Shown piece after piece: positions 1 through 8,897 of a stretch of DNA of 64,000 bases. This DNA comes from Coprousia sp963931435 (lineage in GTDB: Bacteria; Actinomycetota; Coriobacteriia; Coriobacteriales; Coriobacteriaceae). How positions within the stretch are numbered: the stretch's first letter is position 1; each line of letters opens with the position of its first letter. The notes beneath the pieces were generated by a model, which saw only the letters and a program-made list of their open reading frames with translations, was not told the DNA's origin and made no database searches. A program made the position numbers and the translations under genes. Where the stretch lies: NCBI GenBank assembly GCA_963931435.1, contig OZ007012.1, positions 806,001-870,000 on the forward strand. Reading direction: 5' to 3'.

Positions 1-2
1 GC

Positions 3-296
3 CTGGCATACGGGCACGAGCGGTATCCCGGGTTCTTTACCCTGCATTCCCTGGGCTTCATGGGCGAGGAGAAAGAGGGCGGCAGGCGGCGGATGGATGG
101 CGCGTGGCGGCACATCCTCGCCATGCTGCGGGCCGTGCTGGAGCGCGATGCGCGCGTGAGGCCCGGTGCGTTTACCGAAGCCTTTACCGCCGAGCGCTTC
201 GCCGACGCCCTCTTCTCGCTCATGCTGGCCGCCATGCTGCGTGGCGACTTCGACCCTGCGGCCGCGCTCGAGATCGTCCGCAGGACCCTGTATTAG
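3..296 (+). CDS. C-terminal part of an unknown protein, possibly a TetR-type regulator (partial)
   Basis: The reading frame is open from the left edge of the window to a TAG stop at 294-296, so this is the 3' end of a longer gene. The roughly 97 visible residues are helical and mixed-charge, ending in a short hydrophobic helix (LFSLMLAAML). This resembles the ligand/dimerisation half of TetR-family regulators, but the DNA-binding half would lie outside the window, so the assignment is weak. It precedes a small membrane protein gene by about 80 bases in the same direction. Nothing catalytic is visible. Confidence 0.55.
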   Translation: MAYGHERYPGFFTLHSLGFMGEEKEGGRRRMDGAWRHILAMLRAVLERDARVRPGAFTEAFTAERFADALFSLMLAAMLRGDFDPAAALEIVRRTLY

Positions 297-376
297 CCGC
301 TGCGCCGCCTGCCCGTCTGCCGCTTGGCCAGCGAGGCCGGCCGGAGGCGGGCGAGGCGACGGAAAGGAGACGCATC

Positions 377-802
377 ATGAAGGTCAAGCCTGCCACGCTG
401 CTGCTCATCGCGTGCGCGGTATGGAGCATCGCGGGGGTCAACATCCTGCGGATCGGCCTGGCGGCCTACCCGGCGTACCTCGGCGTGCTCAACATCGTGC
501 TCTCGCTTGTGGTGTTCTGCATCTTTCAGCTCTTCGTCTTTAGAAAGCTGGTGCGCAAGCACAGCGCGCGCATCGACGGGTACCGGGACGAGCGACAGTT
601 CTTCCTCAAATTCTTTGACGTCAAGTCGTTCATCATCATGGCGGTGATGATGACGGGCGGCATCTGGCTCAGGGCGAGCGGCATCGCGCCCGAGCGGTTC
701 ATCGCGGTGTTCTACACCGGGCTGGGCGCTGCGCTTCTGCTGGCAGGGTTGCTCTTCGGCCGCAACTTCGGCCGTGCGCACCGCGCAGCGCAGACAGCGT
801 AG
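377..802 (+). CDS. Small four-helix membrane protein of unknown function
   Basis: This 141-residue protein starts at ATG 377, behind a GGAAAGGAGA ribosome-binding site at 361-370. A much longer upstream extension in the same frame is only a shadow of the previous gene. Four hydrophobic stretches are visible (about residues 6-27, 32-52, 82-102 and 110-130) with a charged loop between helices 2 and 3. No family motif was recognised. It probably sits in the inner membrane and may be co-transcribed with the upstream partial gene. A GGGACGGGG hairpin repeat begins four bases after its stop codon. Confidence 0.7.
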   Translation: MKVKPATLLLIACAVWSIAGVNILRIGLAAYPAYLGVLNIVLSLVVFCIFQLFVFRKLVRKHSARIDGYRDERQFFLKFFDVKSFIIMAVMMTGGIWLRASGIAPERFIAVFYTGLGAALLLAGLLFGRNFGRAHRAAQTA

Positions 803-806
803 GACC

Positions 807-837
807 GGTGCATTTGGGGACGGGGTCGTTTTGCACC
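807..837 (+). repeat. GGGACGGGG-loop hairpin repeat, copy 1
   Basis: The arms GGTGCA and TGCACC pair perfectly around a loop containing GGGGACGGGGTCGTTT. It lies directly behind the stop codon at 802. It belongs to a ten-copy family in this window with a conserved loop and covarying stems. Confidence 0.75.
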
Positions 838-855
838 ATGGCGATATGGCCATGT

Positions 856-1167
856 CTAAACAGTCGGCTCATCGGGGCGCGCCTGAGGGGTACGCGTTTT
901 GGCGCGTCGCGCCGCGAGGGCGAGGATGATCGTGGCGATGCCCGCAATCGCCGCCGCGATGAGCCCGAGGCTGGGGGAGAGCGTAGGGTCGAGCCCGGCG
1001 ATACCGCGTCCCACCGCCCAGGGATTGCCGCGCGCGGTAGAACGGACGATGAGGAAGAGTTGCCAGCTTATAACCGAGCAGAGCAGCATGATGGAACCTG
1101 CATCCGCCATTACGAGCGCGCCGGCAACGATGCCACAGACATCCGACCAAGTCCTTGTGCTGCTCAT
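856..1167 (-). CDS. Small two-helix membrane protein
   Basis: A 103-residue protein on the minus strand. The start at 1167 is supported by a GGAGG ribosome-binding site eight bases upstream. Two hydrophobic segments are visible (about residues 10-40 and 67-87) and the C-terminus is basic and proline-rich. No known domain was recognised. A TATACT-like -10 element lies upstream near 1200. It is transcribed toward the hairpin repeat at 807-837, which could serve as its 3' structure too. Confidence 0.65.
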   Translation of the reverse strand: MSSTRTWSDVCGIVAGALVMADAGSIMLLCSVISWQLFLIVRSTARGNPWAVGRGIAGLDPTLSPSLGLIAAAIAGIATIILALAARRAKTRTPQARPDEPTV

Positions 1168-1348
1168 GGGTTAAGCCTCCAAGGTCTTATTCCTTGCCGA
1201 GTATAGTACGGTGCCATTGGGCTCTGTGAGCTGCTGGTTCATGGCGATACGATTCAGTCGAATCGTCAACATCGGCGAGTGGCGCAGTGCCTGGGCAAAA
1301 CGGTTTGCTATCGTATGCTGGCAAGGCTGGGGATGAGGGGTGGTGCGC

Positions 1349-2065
1349 ATGGGATATGTTGATGCAACCGGGTGCGAGGTCTTTGCGGGGAAAGGTCGGC
1401 CCGGAGCACTCGGACCCGAGGCGTGCGCACTCGTGGCGTCCGGACCCGAGGCGCCCGTTATCTACGTGATCGACTCGCCGGAGCACCCCTTCGATGTGGC
1501 GATGGCCGCATCGGGCATTCGCGCCACGGTGGTGCGCGTGCCCGTGCGCAGCTGGAACGACAGCTTGACGCCTTGGCCTGCGGCGGGTCTACGCCCGGGC
1601 GCGCCCGACTTTGGCGGGCACGCGGCCGAGACGCTGACCGAGCTGGTGAAGGCGACCGTTCCCGCAGTAGAAGCCGCGCACGGCCTTGCCCCGGCACGGC
1701 GCGCGATCTGCGGCTACTCGCTCGGCGGGCTCTTTGCGCTCTATGCGTTCACGCGCGAGCGCTCGCCTTTCTCGGCCTGCGCGTGCCTTTCGGGCTCCGT
1801 CTGGTATGAAGGCTGGGTCGATTACCTCCGGCGCGTCTGTCCGGACGGCATGGGCCGCTACGCGTTTCTCTCCATCGGGAAGAAGGAGCGCCGCGCCGGA
1901 GCGCCCATCATGCGGACCGTGCAGGACAACCTCGAAGCGTGTGCGGCCATCCTGCGCGAGCGCGGATGCGAGGTGGACCTCGTCATCGGCCCGGGCAACC
2001 ACATGCAGCATCACACCGAGCGCCTCGCTGCCGGCTTGGCGGCGCTCGACGTGCACCTCACCTGA
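1349..2065 (+). CDS. Putative alpha/beta-hydrolase esterase (copy 1)
   Basis: A 238-residue alpha/beta-hydrolase of the esterase type. The nucleophile elbow is GYSLGG near the middle, and a late histidine lies in GPGNHMQHH, together suggesting a Ser-His hydrolase. Start ATG 1349 is chosen because GATGAGGGG lies seven bases upstream and because copy 2 begins to align there; an in-frame GTG at 1340 is possible. The protein is clearly paralogous to the one at 18088-18753, sharing blocks such as GSVWYEGWVDYLRR and SIGKKERRAGAPIMRTVQ. An inverted repeat ACGATTC/GAATCGT lies 80 bases upstream (1249-1266). The substrate is unknown. A GGGACGGGG hairpin overlaps the stop codon. Confidence 0.75.
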   Translation: MGYVDATGCEVFAGKGRPGALGPEACALVASGPEAPVIYVIDSPEHPFDVAMAASGIRATVVRVPVRSWNDSLTPWPAAGLRPGAPDFGGHAAETLTELVKATVPAVEAAHGLAPARRAICGYSLGGLFALYAFTRERSPFSACACLSGSVWYEGWVDYLRRVCPDGMGRYAFLSIGKKERRAGAPIMRTVQDNLEACAAILRERGCEVDLVIGPGNHMQHHTERLAAGLAALDVHLT

Positions 2066-2099
2066 TGGCTCATTTGGGGACGGGGTTGTTTTGAGTCAT
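2065..2099 (+). repeat. GGGACGGGG-loop hairpin repeat, copy 2
   Basis: The arms ATGGCTCA and TGAGTCAT pair with one G-T wobble around GGGGACGGGGTTGTTT. The element begins in the esterase stop codon and separates it from the ABC permease remnant. Confidence 0.75.
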
Positions 2100-2172
2100 G
2101 GCCGGCCGGCATCCGCTGGGAAAGCCGGCGTCATTTCGCTTACCGCAGACCATCAGGTTTTTATAACCACGA

Positions 2173-2412
2173 CCGCACAAGCGTCCGTGGCCGAGACCAT
2201 CACGTATGGCTATGCGGGCGGCTGGGCGAACATCATCAGTTGCGCGGCGTTTCTTGTCTTCTCGATACATGCTGTTCTCGGCGCTCGAGTCCTATGCGCT
2301 GGGGCCTGAGGTGATCGACCTGATCGGCATGGTCACGGTGATCTACCTCGTGCTCGCGCTCGTCGCGACGCCGGTCGCAGCCGTCTCGTTCCGCCATCAC
2401 CAGGTGGCTTGA
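2173..2412 (+). pseudogene. Remnant of an ABC-2-type permease (relative of the gene at 21146-22411)
   Basis: Two short stretches match the intact permease at 21146-22411. The first (ITYGYAGGWANIISCAAFL) matches its middle. The second (MLFSALESYALGPEVIDLIG, ending SFRHHQVA) matches its C-terminus to the last residue. They meet at about 2262 in different reading frames, so roughly 150 codons have been deleted and the frame broken. No start codon or ribosome-binding site remains. The fragment follows the esterase copy 1, as the intact permease lies downstream of esterase copy 2, which points to an ancestral duplicated block. Confidence 0.8.
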
Positions 2413-2453
2413 GAACACGGAGCGGATTTGCCTCGCCCTGCTTCGTTTCAAAA

Positions 2454-2481
2454 GGGGCGAGCCGTTCGACCGGCTCGCCCC
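2454..2481 (-). terminator. Rho-independent terminator of the DUF4179/ECF operon
   Basis: An 11-bp perfect stem GGGGCGAGCCG/CGGCTCGCCCC with a six-base loop, followed on the minus strand by TTTT. It lies 28 bases after the stop of the minus-strand gene at 2510. Confidence 0.8.
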
Positions 2482-2509
2482 TGCGGAGGCGTCTTGGCTC
2501 CCACGTGCC

Positions 2510-3643
2510 CTATGCGTTGCTCATGGGGATCTCCACGTCGCCCACGGTCACGCTCACGATGTCGTCCGCGGCGACGATGCGGTCGTAAGTCACCGTCTTG
2601 GTGACGGCGCTCGTGCCGTCGCCCTGCTTCACGGCGGTGGTGTTGGCGTTGGTGGCGTCGAACGTGGTACCGTCCGCGAAGGTCACGGTGACGGGGAGGC
2701 CCAGGACCGCGTTCTGCTCGGCCAGCGCCTCGTCGCTCATCGCGCCGGAGGGGCCGAGGTCGCCGATCTGGCGGTCGATCGTGTAGTCGACCGTGATGCC
2801 GACGGAGGACACCGCCACGGCGTCGACCGTGACGTCCGCGCCCTGCCAGGTGGTCTCCTGGCCGGCCGGGAGGTCGACGGTCGTGTCGACGTAGTTCATC
2901 GCGAACTTGAGGTTCCAGTCGCCTGAGACGATGGTGCGCGAGTCCTCGCCCTCCATGGTGCGGATGCCGCTCATCGAGAAGCGCATGGTGCGTCCGATGA
3001 TACCTGCACCGTTCCAGGTGGTGAAACCCATGGACTCGGCGTACTGGATCGTGTTGTCGCCGGGTTCGGCGTCGTAGAACCAGGCCCCACCGCCCCCGGC
3101 CATGGTGCCGTCGACGTGGAAGGTCGCGTCGGCAACAAGGGGCAGCGTGCCGTTCTTGTTGGGCTCGATCCCCTCGAGCGCGGAGGGGTCGTCGAACTCG
3201 ACGTCGTACACGACGGTGAAGTTCGACCGGTCGCCCACCACGGCCTCGGCCGTCACGGTGACGCCGTTCGAGGTCGCGCTCGCGCCGATCGGCCGGCCCA
3301 CCTCGTTCAGGAGCTCGGTCTGGGCCGGCGCGCCGCCGAAGACGTCGGAGAGCACGTCGGCCGGGTTGGGCAGCACGCCCGCCGCCACGGCGACGGTGCC
3401 GCCCCCGCCCAGCACGAGGGCGAGCGCGAGCCCGGCGGCGACGCGCGCCCAGCGGCGCGGTCGACGGGCGGGGCGCCGTGCGGGCATGGTCAGGATCTCG
3501 GCGGGGATCCCGCCTCGGGCGCTCTCCTCGACGCCCCTTGTATCTGCAAGTTCTCTCAGGTTCTCGGTCATACGGGCTTTGGCTTCTTCGGAGAAGCGGA
3601 GGTTGTCCATCGATCGGGTGTAGGCGTCAAGCGGGGAAGTCAT
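2510..3643 (-). CDS. DUF4179-type membrane-anchored anti-sigma-like protein
   Basis: A 377-residue protein with a soluble N-terminal region of about 65 residues and a basic stretch ending RRPRRWAR. One membrane helix (about residues 68-90) follows, then a long extracytoplasmic region rich in beta-strand sequence. The layout matches DUF4179 proteins, which are typically encoded next to ECF sigma factors and are thought to act as their anti-sigma partners. Its start overlaps the 3' end of the sigma gene by 17 bases, so the two are translationally coupled. By inference it holds the sigma factor at the membrane and senses an envelope signal. The direct role was not seen in the sequence. Confidence 0.8.
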   Translation of the reverse strand: MTSPLDAYTRSMDNLRFSEEAKARMTENLRELADTRGVEESARGGIPAEILTMPARRPARRPRRWARVAAGLALALVLGGGGTVAVAAGVLPNPADVLSDVFGGAPAQTELLNEVGRPIGASATSNGVTVTAEAVVGDRSNFTVVYDVEFDDPSALEGIEPNKNGTLPLVADATFHVDGTMAGGGGAWFYDAEPGDNTIQYAESMGFTTWNGAGIIGRTMRFSMSGIRTMEGEDSRTIVSGDWNLKFAMNYVDTTVDLPAGQETTWQGADVTVDAVAVSSVGITVDYTIDRQIGDLGPSGAMSDEALAEQNAVLGLPVTVTFADGTTFDATNANTTAVKQGDGTSAVTKTVTYDRIVAADDIVSVTVGDVEIPMSNA

Positions 3644-4154
3644 CGTAGTCTCCCTTCAGGTCTTCTCTCAGGCGGGTCCGAGCGCGACTGAGGCGCTGGC
3701 GCACGGCATCGTCCGCGACGCCGACGATCCGCGCGATCTCGCGTGTGGAGTAGCCCTCGTAGTAGTGCAGGTAGATGGCCTCGCGCTGGGGGAGCGGGAG
3801 CGCCATGACGGCGGCCAGCACGCGGTCGTCGCGCCGGCGGAGCTCCTCCTCGTCATGCGTCTGCACCGCAGCGGGTTCCGGCACGGCGTCGAGGGGTGCC
3901 TCGGGGTGCGCGCCGCGGTCGCGCAGCAGGTTCTTGCAGGCGTTCGCTGCCACGCGCATGACCCACGCGCGCTCGTGGCCGGGGTCGCGGAACGGCTCTT
4001 CGCGCAGGAGAAGCTTCATGAGCGTGTCCTGGCAGACGTCCTCGGCATCGGCCGTCGAGCGCAGGTAGGTGTAGCACACGCGCAGGACGAGATCGGCGTA
4101 GGTGCGCACGAGCCGCTCGGGGTCGCGATCGGGTATGGCGTGTTGCTCCGGCAT
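3627..4154 (-). CDS. ECF-type RNA polymerase sigma factor
   Basis: A 175-residue sigma-70 family protein. Region 2 is visible around residues 15-70 (CYTYLRSTADAEDVCQDTL) and region 4 at the C-terminus (LPLPQREAIYLHYYEGYSTR, then a helix-turn-helix). The start at 4154 is supported by GAGGAGG a few bases upstream; the frame extends to 4214 without a better site. It is the first gene of a two-gene operon with the overlapping DUF4179 protein. The lack of regions 1 and 3 and the short length fit the ECF group. Its regulon is unknown. Confidence 0.9.
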   Translation of the reverse strand: MPEQHAIPDRDPERLVRTYADLVLRVCYTYLRSTADAEDVCQDTLMKLLLREEPFRDPGHERAWVMRVAANACKNLLRDRGAHPEAPLDAVPEPAAVQTHDEEELRRRDDRVLAAVMALPLPQREAIYLHYYEGYSTREIARIVGVADDAVRQRLSRARTRLREDLKGDYDDFPA

Positions 4155-4377
4155 CGGCCGTCCTCCTCTCTTGCTCGATGGCGTGTCGCGAGGGCGCAGC
4201 TGCTCTTCCCTCATCTATTACACACGGAAGGGTCCAAAATGTGACGGGGTGGAGGACGACAGGTCTGCATTACTCCTTCCGCTGCGTCGGTTGCGCGCCC
4301 CTTTGTTCCGCTCTTTCATTCATCGCTCCCGTTCCTCCCGCCTGACCCACATGCCATGACATGGGGAATCGTCTCCC

Positions 4378-4665
4378 ATGTCAGGTTGCCTGCTCACCAC
4401 GGAGACGCGTTCGCGCACGTGCTCGCCGCGCTCGATGAGGTCGAGGGCGTCGCGCGTGAGGACGTGCTGCGCGGTCGTCGCGGCGGCGGCATACGACCCC
4501 GAGGTCGATCTTCCCCATTCGCCGGATTCCGTGTTCTGCAGCCATGGCGCCGGCTTCACGGTCAAGTGGCGCGACGTTGCGGAGCGCGCCCACACGGAGG
4601 TCGACGCAGCGCGGTTGCGGCCGCATCGTCCCGCCGACGCCGCCTTCTTCTCGGCAGGATGTTAA
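4378..4665 (+). pseudogene. Orphan C-terminal fragment of a TetM-like translation GTPase
   Basis: The translated stretch AYDPEVDLPHSPDSVFCSHG followed by AGFTVKW matches the conserved C-terminus of the elongation-factor-G/TetM-like ribosome-protection family. None of the GTPase domain or the other EF-G domains exists upstream; the neighbouring 200 bases hold no matching frame. The N-terminal part of the fragment is poorly conserved. It ends in the 3' end of the convergent glycosidase gene. This looks like the scar of a deleted full-length gene. Confidence rests on one well-remembered motif. Confidence 0.6.
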
Positions 4666-6650
4666 AAATCCCCTGGAGTTATTTTGCATACGCGGCGGTC
4701 GTAGGTGATGAGGCCGTTGACCTCGTCCTCGACGTCGGAGACCTGCGTGTAGACGAAGCCCGCGAGGCCGCGCGCCTCAAGGTCCCCGGCGGCGGCGAGC
4801 GACGCGCGCACCGCCGCGCGCCACGCGTCGATGCCGTCGAACTCGCCATAGCCGTAGGCGGCGTCCGAGAACCGGTGCCCTTCGACCGGCTGCCCCCATC
4901 CGCCGAATTCCGAGAGGAAGAGCGCGCGGAACCCGCGTTTGGCGACGTAGCCGGAGAGGCGCCCGCGGTCGCGGTCCGCGGTGAGGGGGCGGAAGTAGTT
5001 ATGCTGCGAGAGGTAGTCTCCGCAATGCTGGTCGAACCAACCGCTCGCGGCATCGATGGGCCGCGACGCGTCGATGCCGTGGATGTGCTCGGCTGCCGCG
5101 CGGGCATCGAACTGGCCCATGCCCTCGTTGAAGAGCGACCAGGTGGCGACCGAGGGGTGGCACGCGAGCAAGCGCACCATGGCCGCGCAGGTCTCGTTCC
5201 ACTCGAGCTGGTAGCGCACGTCGGTGGACGCGAGGGCGCTCCGATGGGGCGGAACGTCATCGCGGAAGCGCCCCCAGGTGCGCTTGAACACTGTGGGCTT
5301 GCGGCTGATATGCCACGGGCTGTACGGTCCGCCGCCCTGCACGGCATCCTGCCATACGAGCATGCCGAGCCGGTCGCAGTGGTAGTACCAGCGCGCGCAC
5401 TCGATCTTGAGGTGCTTGCGCATCATGGTGAAGCCGGCGGCCCTCATGGCGGCGATGTCGTGGATGAGCGCCTCGTCCGAGGGCGCGGTCATGAGGCCGT
5501 CCGGCCAGTAGCCCTGGTCGAGCACGCCCTTCACGAAATGCGGCTCGCCGTTGAGGAAGAAGCGCGGCACGCCCCGGGCATCGCGCTCGATGGAGACGGT
5601 GCGAAACGCGCAGTAGCTCTCGACGCTGTCCGGGGCGGACGCGGTGCCCGTGGACGAGCCCGCGCGCAGCACGGCCCTCGCCTGGTAGAGGTAGGGATCG
5701 CTTGGCGACCACCGGTGCGGGCTCTCAACGGTGAGCGCGGCGCGGACCCTCCCGTGCGCATCGAACGGGAGGGTCTGTTGAAGCACCGTAGTCCCTGCGT
5801 GGTCGAGGACGGTGAGCTCGAGCGCGCAGCCGGATGCAGGGCCACCTGCCTCGGCAATCGCTGCCTGCGCGTCGACCGCGAGCGAGCCGTCCGCCGCGCC
5901 GCTCAGGGAGAGCGACACGAGGTGCGTCGCCGGCACGACTTCGTACCATACGCTTTGCCAGATGCCGCTCTGTGCGGTGTACCAGATGCCTCCGGGCGCG
6001 AGGCTCTGCTTGCCGCGTGGCTGCACGCCCGCGTCGGAGGGGTCGTACACGCAGAGCATGAGCTCCGCGGGCTCGCCGCTCGCGGGATGGAGATAGGGCG
6101 TGGCGTCGATGTCGAAGGGGAGGTACCCGCCCGCATGCGCGCCGGCGAGCCGCCCGTCCACGTAGACCGCGCACACCCAGTCGACCGCCTCGAAGTGCAG
6201 GATGAGCCGTTCGCCTGCGGTGAGCGCGGGCAGCTCGAAGGTTCGGCGGTACCACAGGAGCTCGTTCGGTTGGAGCGCGCGCCCCACCCCGGAGAGCGGG
6301 GCTTCGGGAGAGAAGGGGACGCGGATGCGGCCGCTGCTGAAGGTGATGGGCGCAGGGGCACTGCTCACCACGGCGAGCGCCTCATCGCGGTTGAGCGCCG
6401 AGGGCCGGGTTTCCCCTGCGAGGGTCCTTCGCGTGGGAAGCTCCGCGGGGAGCGGGGCGAAGGCGTACTCCCACATGCCGTTGAGCATGGTGTACGCGCC
6501 CCGCCGCATGGTGGGGCGGGGGTGCTCGGGCAGGACGGGGGCGTCGTCTCCTGCGGAGGCGATCGCCTCGCCCCAAGGGGTCGAGAGGGGCAGGGTGCGC
6601 GTGCGCGCGGGTACCTGGGCAGCTTTGAGGGCGCGCTGTACGTCGAGCAT
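4662..6650 (-). CDS. Glycoside hydrolase family 2 (beta-galactosidase/glucuronidase-like)
   Basis: A 662-residue cytoplasmic glycosidase without signal peptide. The order is an N-terminal jelly-roll sugar-binding region, an immunoglobulin-like region, then a TIM barrel. The general acid/base lies in SLFNEG and the probable nucleophile in FLSEFGGW, both GH2 signatures. The start at 6650 is set by GGAGG seven bases upstream; the frame runs further with no better site. The protein is shorter than classical LacZ, nearer to beta-glucuronidase-sized enzymes, so the sugar cannot be named. It stands alone, with no sugar transporter beside it. Confidence 0.88.
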   Translation of the reverse strand: MLDVQRALKAAQVPARTRTLPLSTPWGEAIASAGDDAPVLPEHPRPTMRRGAYTMLNGMWEYAFAPLPAELPTRRTLAGETRPSALNRDEALAVVSSAPAPITFSSGRIRVPFSPEAPLSGVGRALQPNELLWYRRTFELPALTAGERLILHFEAVDWVCAVYVDGRLAGAHAGGYLPFDIDATPYLHPASGEPAELMLCVYDPSDAGVQPRGKQSLAPGGIWYTAQSGIWQSVWYEVVPATHLVSLSLSGAADGSLAVDAQAAIAEAGGPASGCALELTVLDHAGTTVLQQTLPFDAHGRVRAALTVESPHRWSPSDPYLYQARAVLRAGSSTGTASAPDSVESYCAFRTVSIERDARGVPRFFLNGEPHFVKGVLDQGYWPDGLMTAPSDEALIHDIAAMRAAGFTMMRKHLKIECARWYYHCDRLGMLVWQDAVQGGGPYSPWHISRKPTVFKRTWGRFRDDVPPHRSALASTDVRYQLEWNETCAAMVRLLACHPSVATWSLFNEGMGQFDARAAAEHIHGIDASRPIDAASGWFDQHCGDYLSQHNYFRPLTADRDRGRLSGYVAKRGFRALFLSEFGGWGQPVEGHRFSDAAYGYGEFDGIDAWRAAVRASLAAAGDLEARGLAGFVYTQVSDVEDEVNGLITYDRRVCKITPGDF

Positions 6651-6765
6651 GGGCCGCCTCCGTTCCTCGATGTTCTCGCCGCCGGTTCCGGCGCGTATAA
6701 GGCCAATGCCGGTATTGTACCGTGCGGCAGCACCGGCCGATCTGCGCATCGGGGAGGGCGGGTGA

Positions 6766-6794
6766 TTGACCCTGCATGCGCCGCGGCCTATACT
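6766..6794 (+). promoter_or_regulatory. Sigma-70-type promoter of the ABC-F gene
   Basis: TTGACC, a 17-base spacer, then TATACT. Transcription would start about 160 bases ahead of the ABC-F start codon, leaving a long leader. The leader contains a five-codon reading frame GTG AAG ATT CGC TAG near 6872, a possible leader peptide. Confidence 0.7.
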
Positions 6795-6964
6795 CAGCCT
6801 GTCGACCGGGCGGAACAGGGAGTTTCCGCAGCGCGCGTGGCGGCGCCGCCGGCTCCGACGGAAGGGGTGCTCGGTGAAGATTCGCTAGGTCAACGTCTTG
6901 ATGTGATGGCAGCGCGATGCCGCGCCGTGCGCGGATGCTGCCTGCGGCCAGCGAAGGAGCTCCC

Positions 6965-8440
6965 ATGCAACTCACCCTTTCGGGCGTGACGTACGCCTAC
7001 CCCTCATCTCCCGAACCCATCTTGGATCGCGTGAGCATCGCCTTCCCCGAGGGCTGGACCGGCCTTTTGGGCGATAACGGCTGCGGGAAGACCACGCTCG
7101 CGAAGATCGCCTGCGGCCTCATCGCGCCGGACACGGGCAGCGTGTCGCCGCGCCTTGCGAGCGCGTACTGCGCGCAGGAGACGGACGCCCCGCCCGCGGG
7201 CCTCTTCGACTTCGCCGCGGACTTCGGTCGCGACGCGCGCGGCCTGCGCGCGGCGCTCGGCATCGAGGACGACATGGCCTGGCGCTACGGCGAGCTCTCG
7301 TTCGGCGAGCGCAAGAAGCTGCAGGTCGCGTGCGCGCTCTGGCAGCGGCCGGACGTGCTCGTGCTCGACGAGCCCACGAACCACATCGACCGCGACGCCC
7401 GCCTGCGCATCGCGGGGCTCATCCAGGGCTTCAAGGGCATCGGCATCCTCATCAGCCACGACCGCGAGCTCCTCGACGAGGTCGCCGCGCGCTGCGCCTC
7501 GTTCGAGGCGGACGGCATCGTGGTGCGGCAGGGCGGCTACACGGCGGCGCACGCGCAGGCGGAGCTCGAGCGCGCGACCGCGGTGCGGGAGCGGCGCGCG
7601 GCGAAGGGCGAGCTCGCGCGCCTCGCGGCCGAGAAGGCCGCCCGCGCCCACGAGGCGGCCCGCGCCCAGGCGCGCCGGAGCAAGCGGCATGTCGATCCCA
7701 AGGACCGCTCTGCGAAGGCCAAGATCGACCTCGCGATCTTCACGGGGCAGGACGGCGCCCGCGGCAGGCTGTCGTCGCAGATGGACGCGCGCATGCAGGC
7801 GGCCGAGCGGCGCGTGGGCGCGGCGTTCGTGCACAAGCGCTACGACGGAGACCTGTGGGTCGACGCCGCCCCGAGCCCGCGCAAGGTGGTGGTGCGCATC
7901 GACGAGGCGCGCATCGCATGCGGCTCCGGCACGCTCCATGTCCCCGAGCTCTTCGTGGGGAACCGCGACCACATCGGCATCGTGGGGCCGAACGGTGCCG
8001 GCAAGTCGACCCTGCTCGGGCACATCCGCACGCGCATCGCGCTCGACCTGGCCGTGCTCGACATCCCGCAGGAGCTCGACCCGGAGCGGCGCGTGCGGGT
8101 GCTCGAACGCGTGCGCGACCTTTCGGATGCGGAGCGCGGCCGCGTGCTCTCCGCGGTGGCGCAGCTCAACTCCGACCCCGACCGCATCCTGGACGGCGAC
8201 GCGACGAGCCCCGGCGAGCTGCGCAAGCTCATGCTCGCGCTCGGCATGCTCGAGCACCCCGCGCTCATCATCATGGACGAGCCCACGAACCACCTCGACC
8301 TGCACTCCACCGAGGCGCTCGAACGCGCGCTCGCGGCGTACCCCGGGGCGCTTCTGCTCGTGAGCCACGACCGCGTGTTCCTCGACGGCTGCACGACGGC
8401 GACCTGGGAGGTGCGCGACGGGGAGGTCACGGCGCGCTAA
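6965..8440 (+). CDS. ABC-F family ATPase (ribosome-associated, possible antibiotic resistance)
   Basis: A 491-residue protein with two ATP-binding cassettes and no membrane helices. Cassette 1 has GDNGCGKTT, LSFGER and VLVLDEPTNHID. Cassette 2 has GPNGAGKST, SPGELRK and LIIMDEPTNHLD. A charged linker rich in Arg, Ala and Lys joins them. This is the ABC-F layout; members bind the ribosomal E site, and some displace macrolide, lincosamide or pleuromutilin antibiotics. The signature of cassette 2 (SPGE) departs from SGGE. The start is set by AAGGAGC before ATG 6965. The long leader is compatible with attenuation, as in other antibiotic-inducible ABC-F genes. Which drug, if any, cannot be told. 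Confidence 0.85.
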   Translation: MQLTLSGVTYAYPSSPEPILDRVSIAFPEGWTGLLGDNGCGKTTLAKIACGLIAPDTGSVSPRLASAYCAQETDAPPAGLFDFAADFGRDARGLRAALGIEDDMAWRYGELSFGERKKLQVACALWQRPDVLVLDEPTNHIDRDARLRIAGLIQGFKGIGILISHDRELLDEVAARCASFEADGIVVRQGGYTAAHAQAELERATAVRERRAAKGELARLAAEKAARAHEAARAQARRSKRHVDPKDRSAKAKIDLAIFTGQDGARGRLSSQMDARMQAAERRVGAAFVHKRYDGDLWVDAAPSPRKVVVRIDEARIACGSGTLHVPELFVGNRDHIGIVGPNGAGKSTLLGHIRTRIALDLAVLDIPQELDPERRVRVLERVRDLSDAERGRVLSAVAQLNSDPDRILDGDATSPGELRKLMLALGMLEHPALIIMDEPTNHLDLHSTEALERALAAYPGALLLVSHDRVFLDGCTTATWEVRDGEVTAR

Positions 8441-8738
8441 CAGGTGCGGGGCGGACGCCGGGGGCTCCCGGGCATCCGCCCCGCCGCGCCGCCCATGACC
8501 ATGAGGTCGATGCCTTTGTTCTCGACGTAGTTCGCGATGCCCTCAACGGGGAGGCATCGATGACGGCATCCACGGACACCTTGCAGCGCACGCCGTCGAG
8601 CGATTCCTTCACCACCTGCTGCAGGTCGGTGCGCGTGCGACTCATGAGGACATCCATGAGCTGGTTGTGGCTCTCGGGGTTCACGACGGTGGGCGAGACG
8701 TCGAAGCCGTCGCCGGTGAACGGAACGCCGGGCAGGGA
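8437..8738 (-). pseudogene. Universal stress protein (UspA family) remnant
   Basis: Two frames on the minus strand together give a recognisable universal stress protein C-terminal half. One frame reads VVNPESHNQLMDVLMSRTR and then VKESLDGVRCKVSVDAVID. After a break near 8560 the other frame continues GIANYVENKGIDLMVMGG. The N-terminal half and the usual glycine-rich ATP-binding end are missing or altered. It lies tail-to-tail with the ABC-F gene. Confidence 0.65.
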
Positions 8739-8897
8739 GGGGGCGTGGGCGCGAGCGCGTGCGTTGCGGGCGGCTTGTGCGGCGAAATAGCACGCGCAAC
8801 CGATATGCAACCGCATGTTGCGCGATAGGTGGTGGAGGCAACGCGCGGCCTGCGCGACACTTCCCGTATCATAGGGCGCGAGAGAAAAGGAGCCGCC

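Noticed and set aside
4356..6989. 877-residue open frame on the plus strand
   Set aside because: It is the antisense shadow of the GH2 glycosidase gene, lacks a ribosome-binding site and has low-complexity, Arg/Ala/Glu-rich composition from GC-rich codons.
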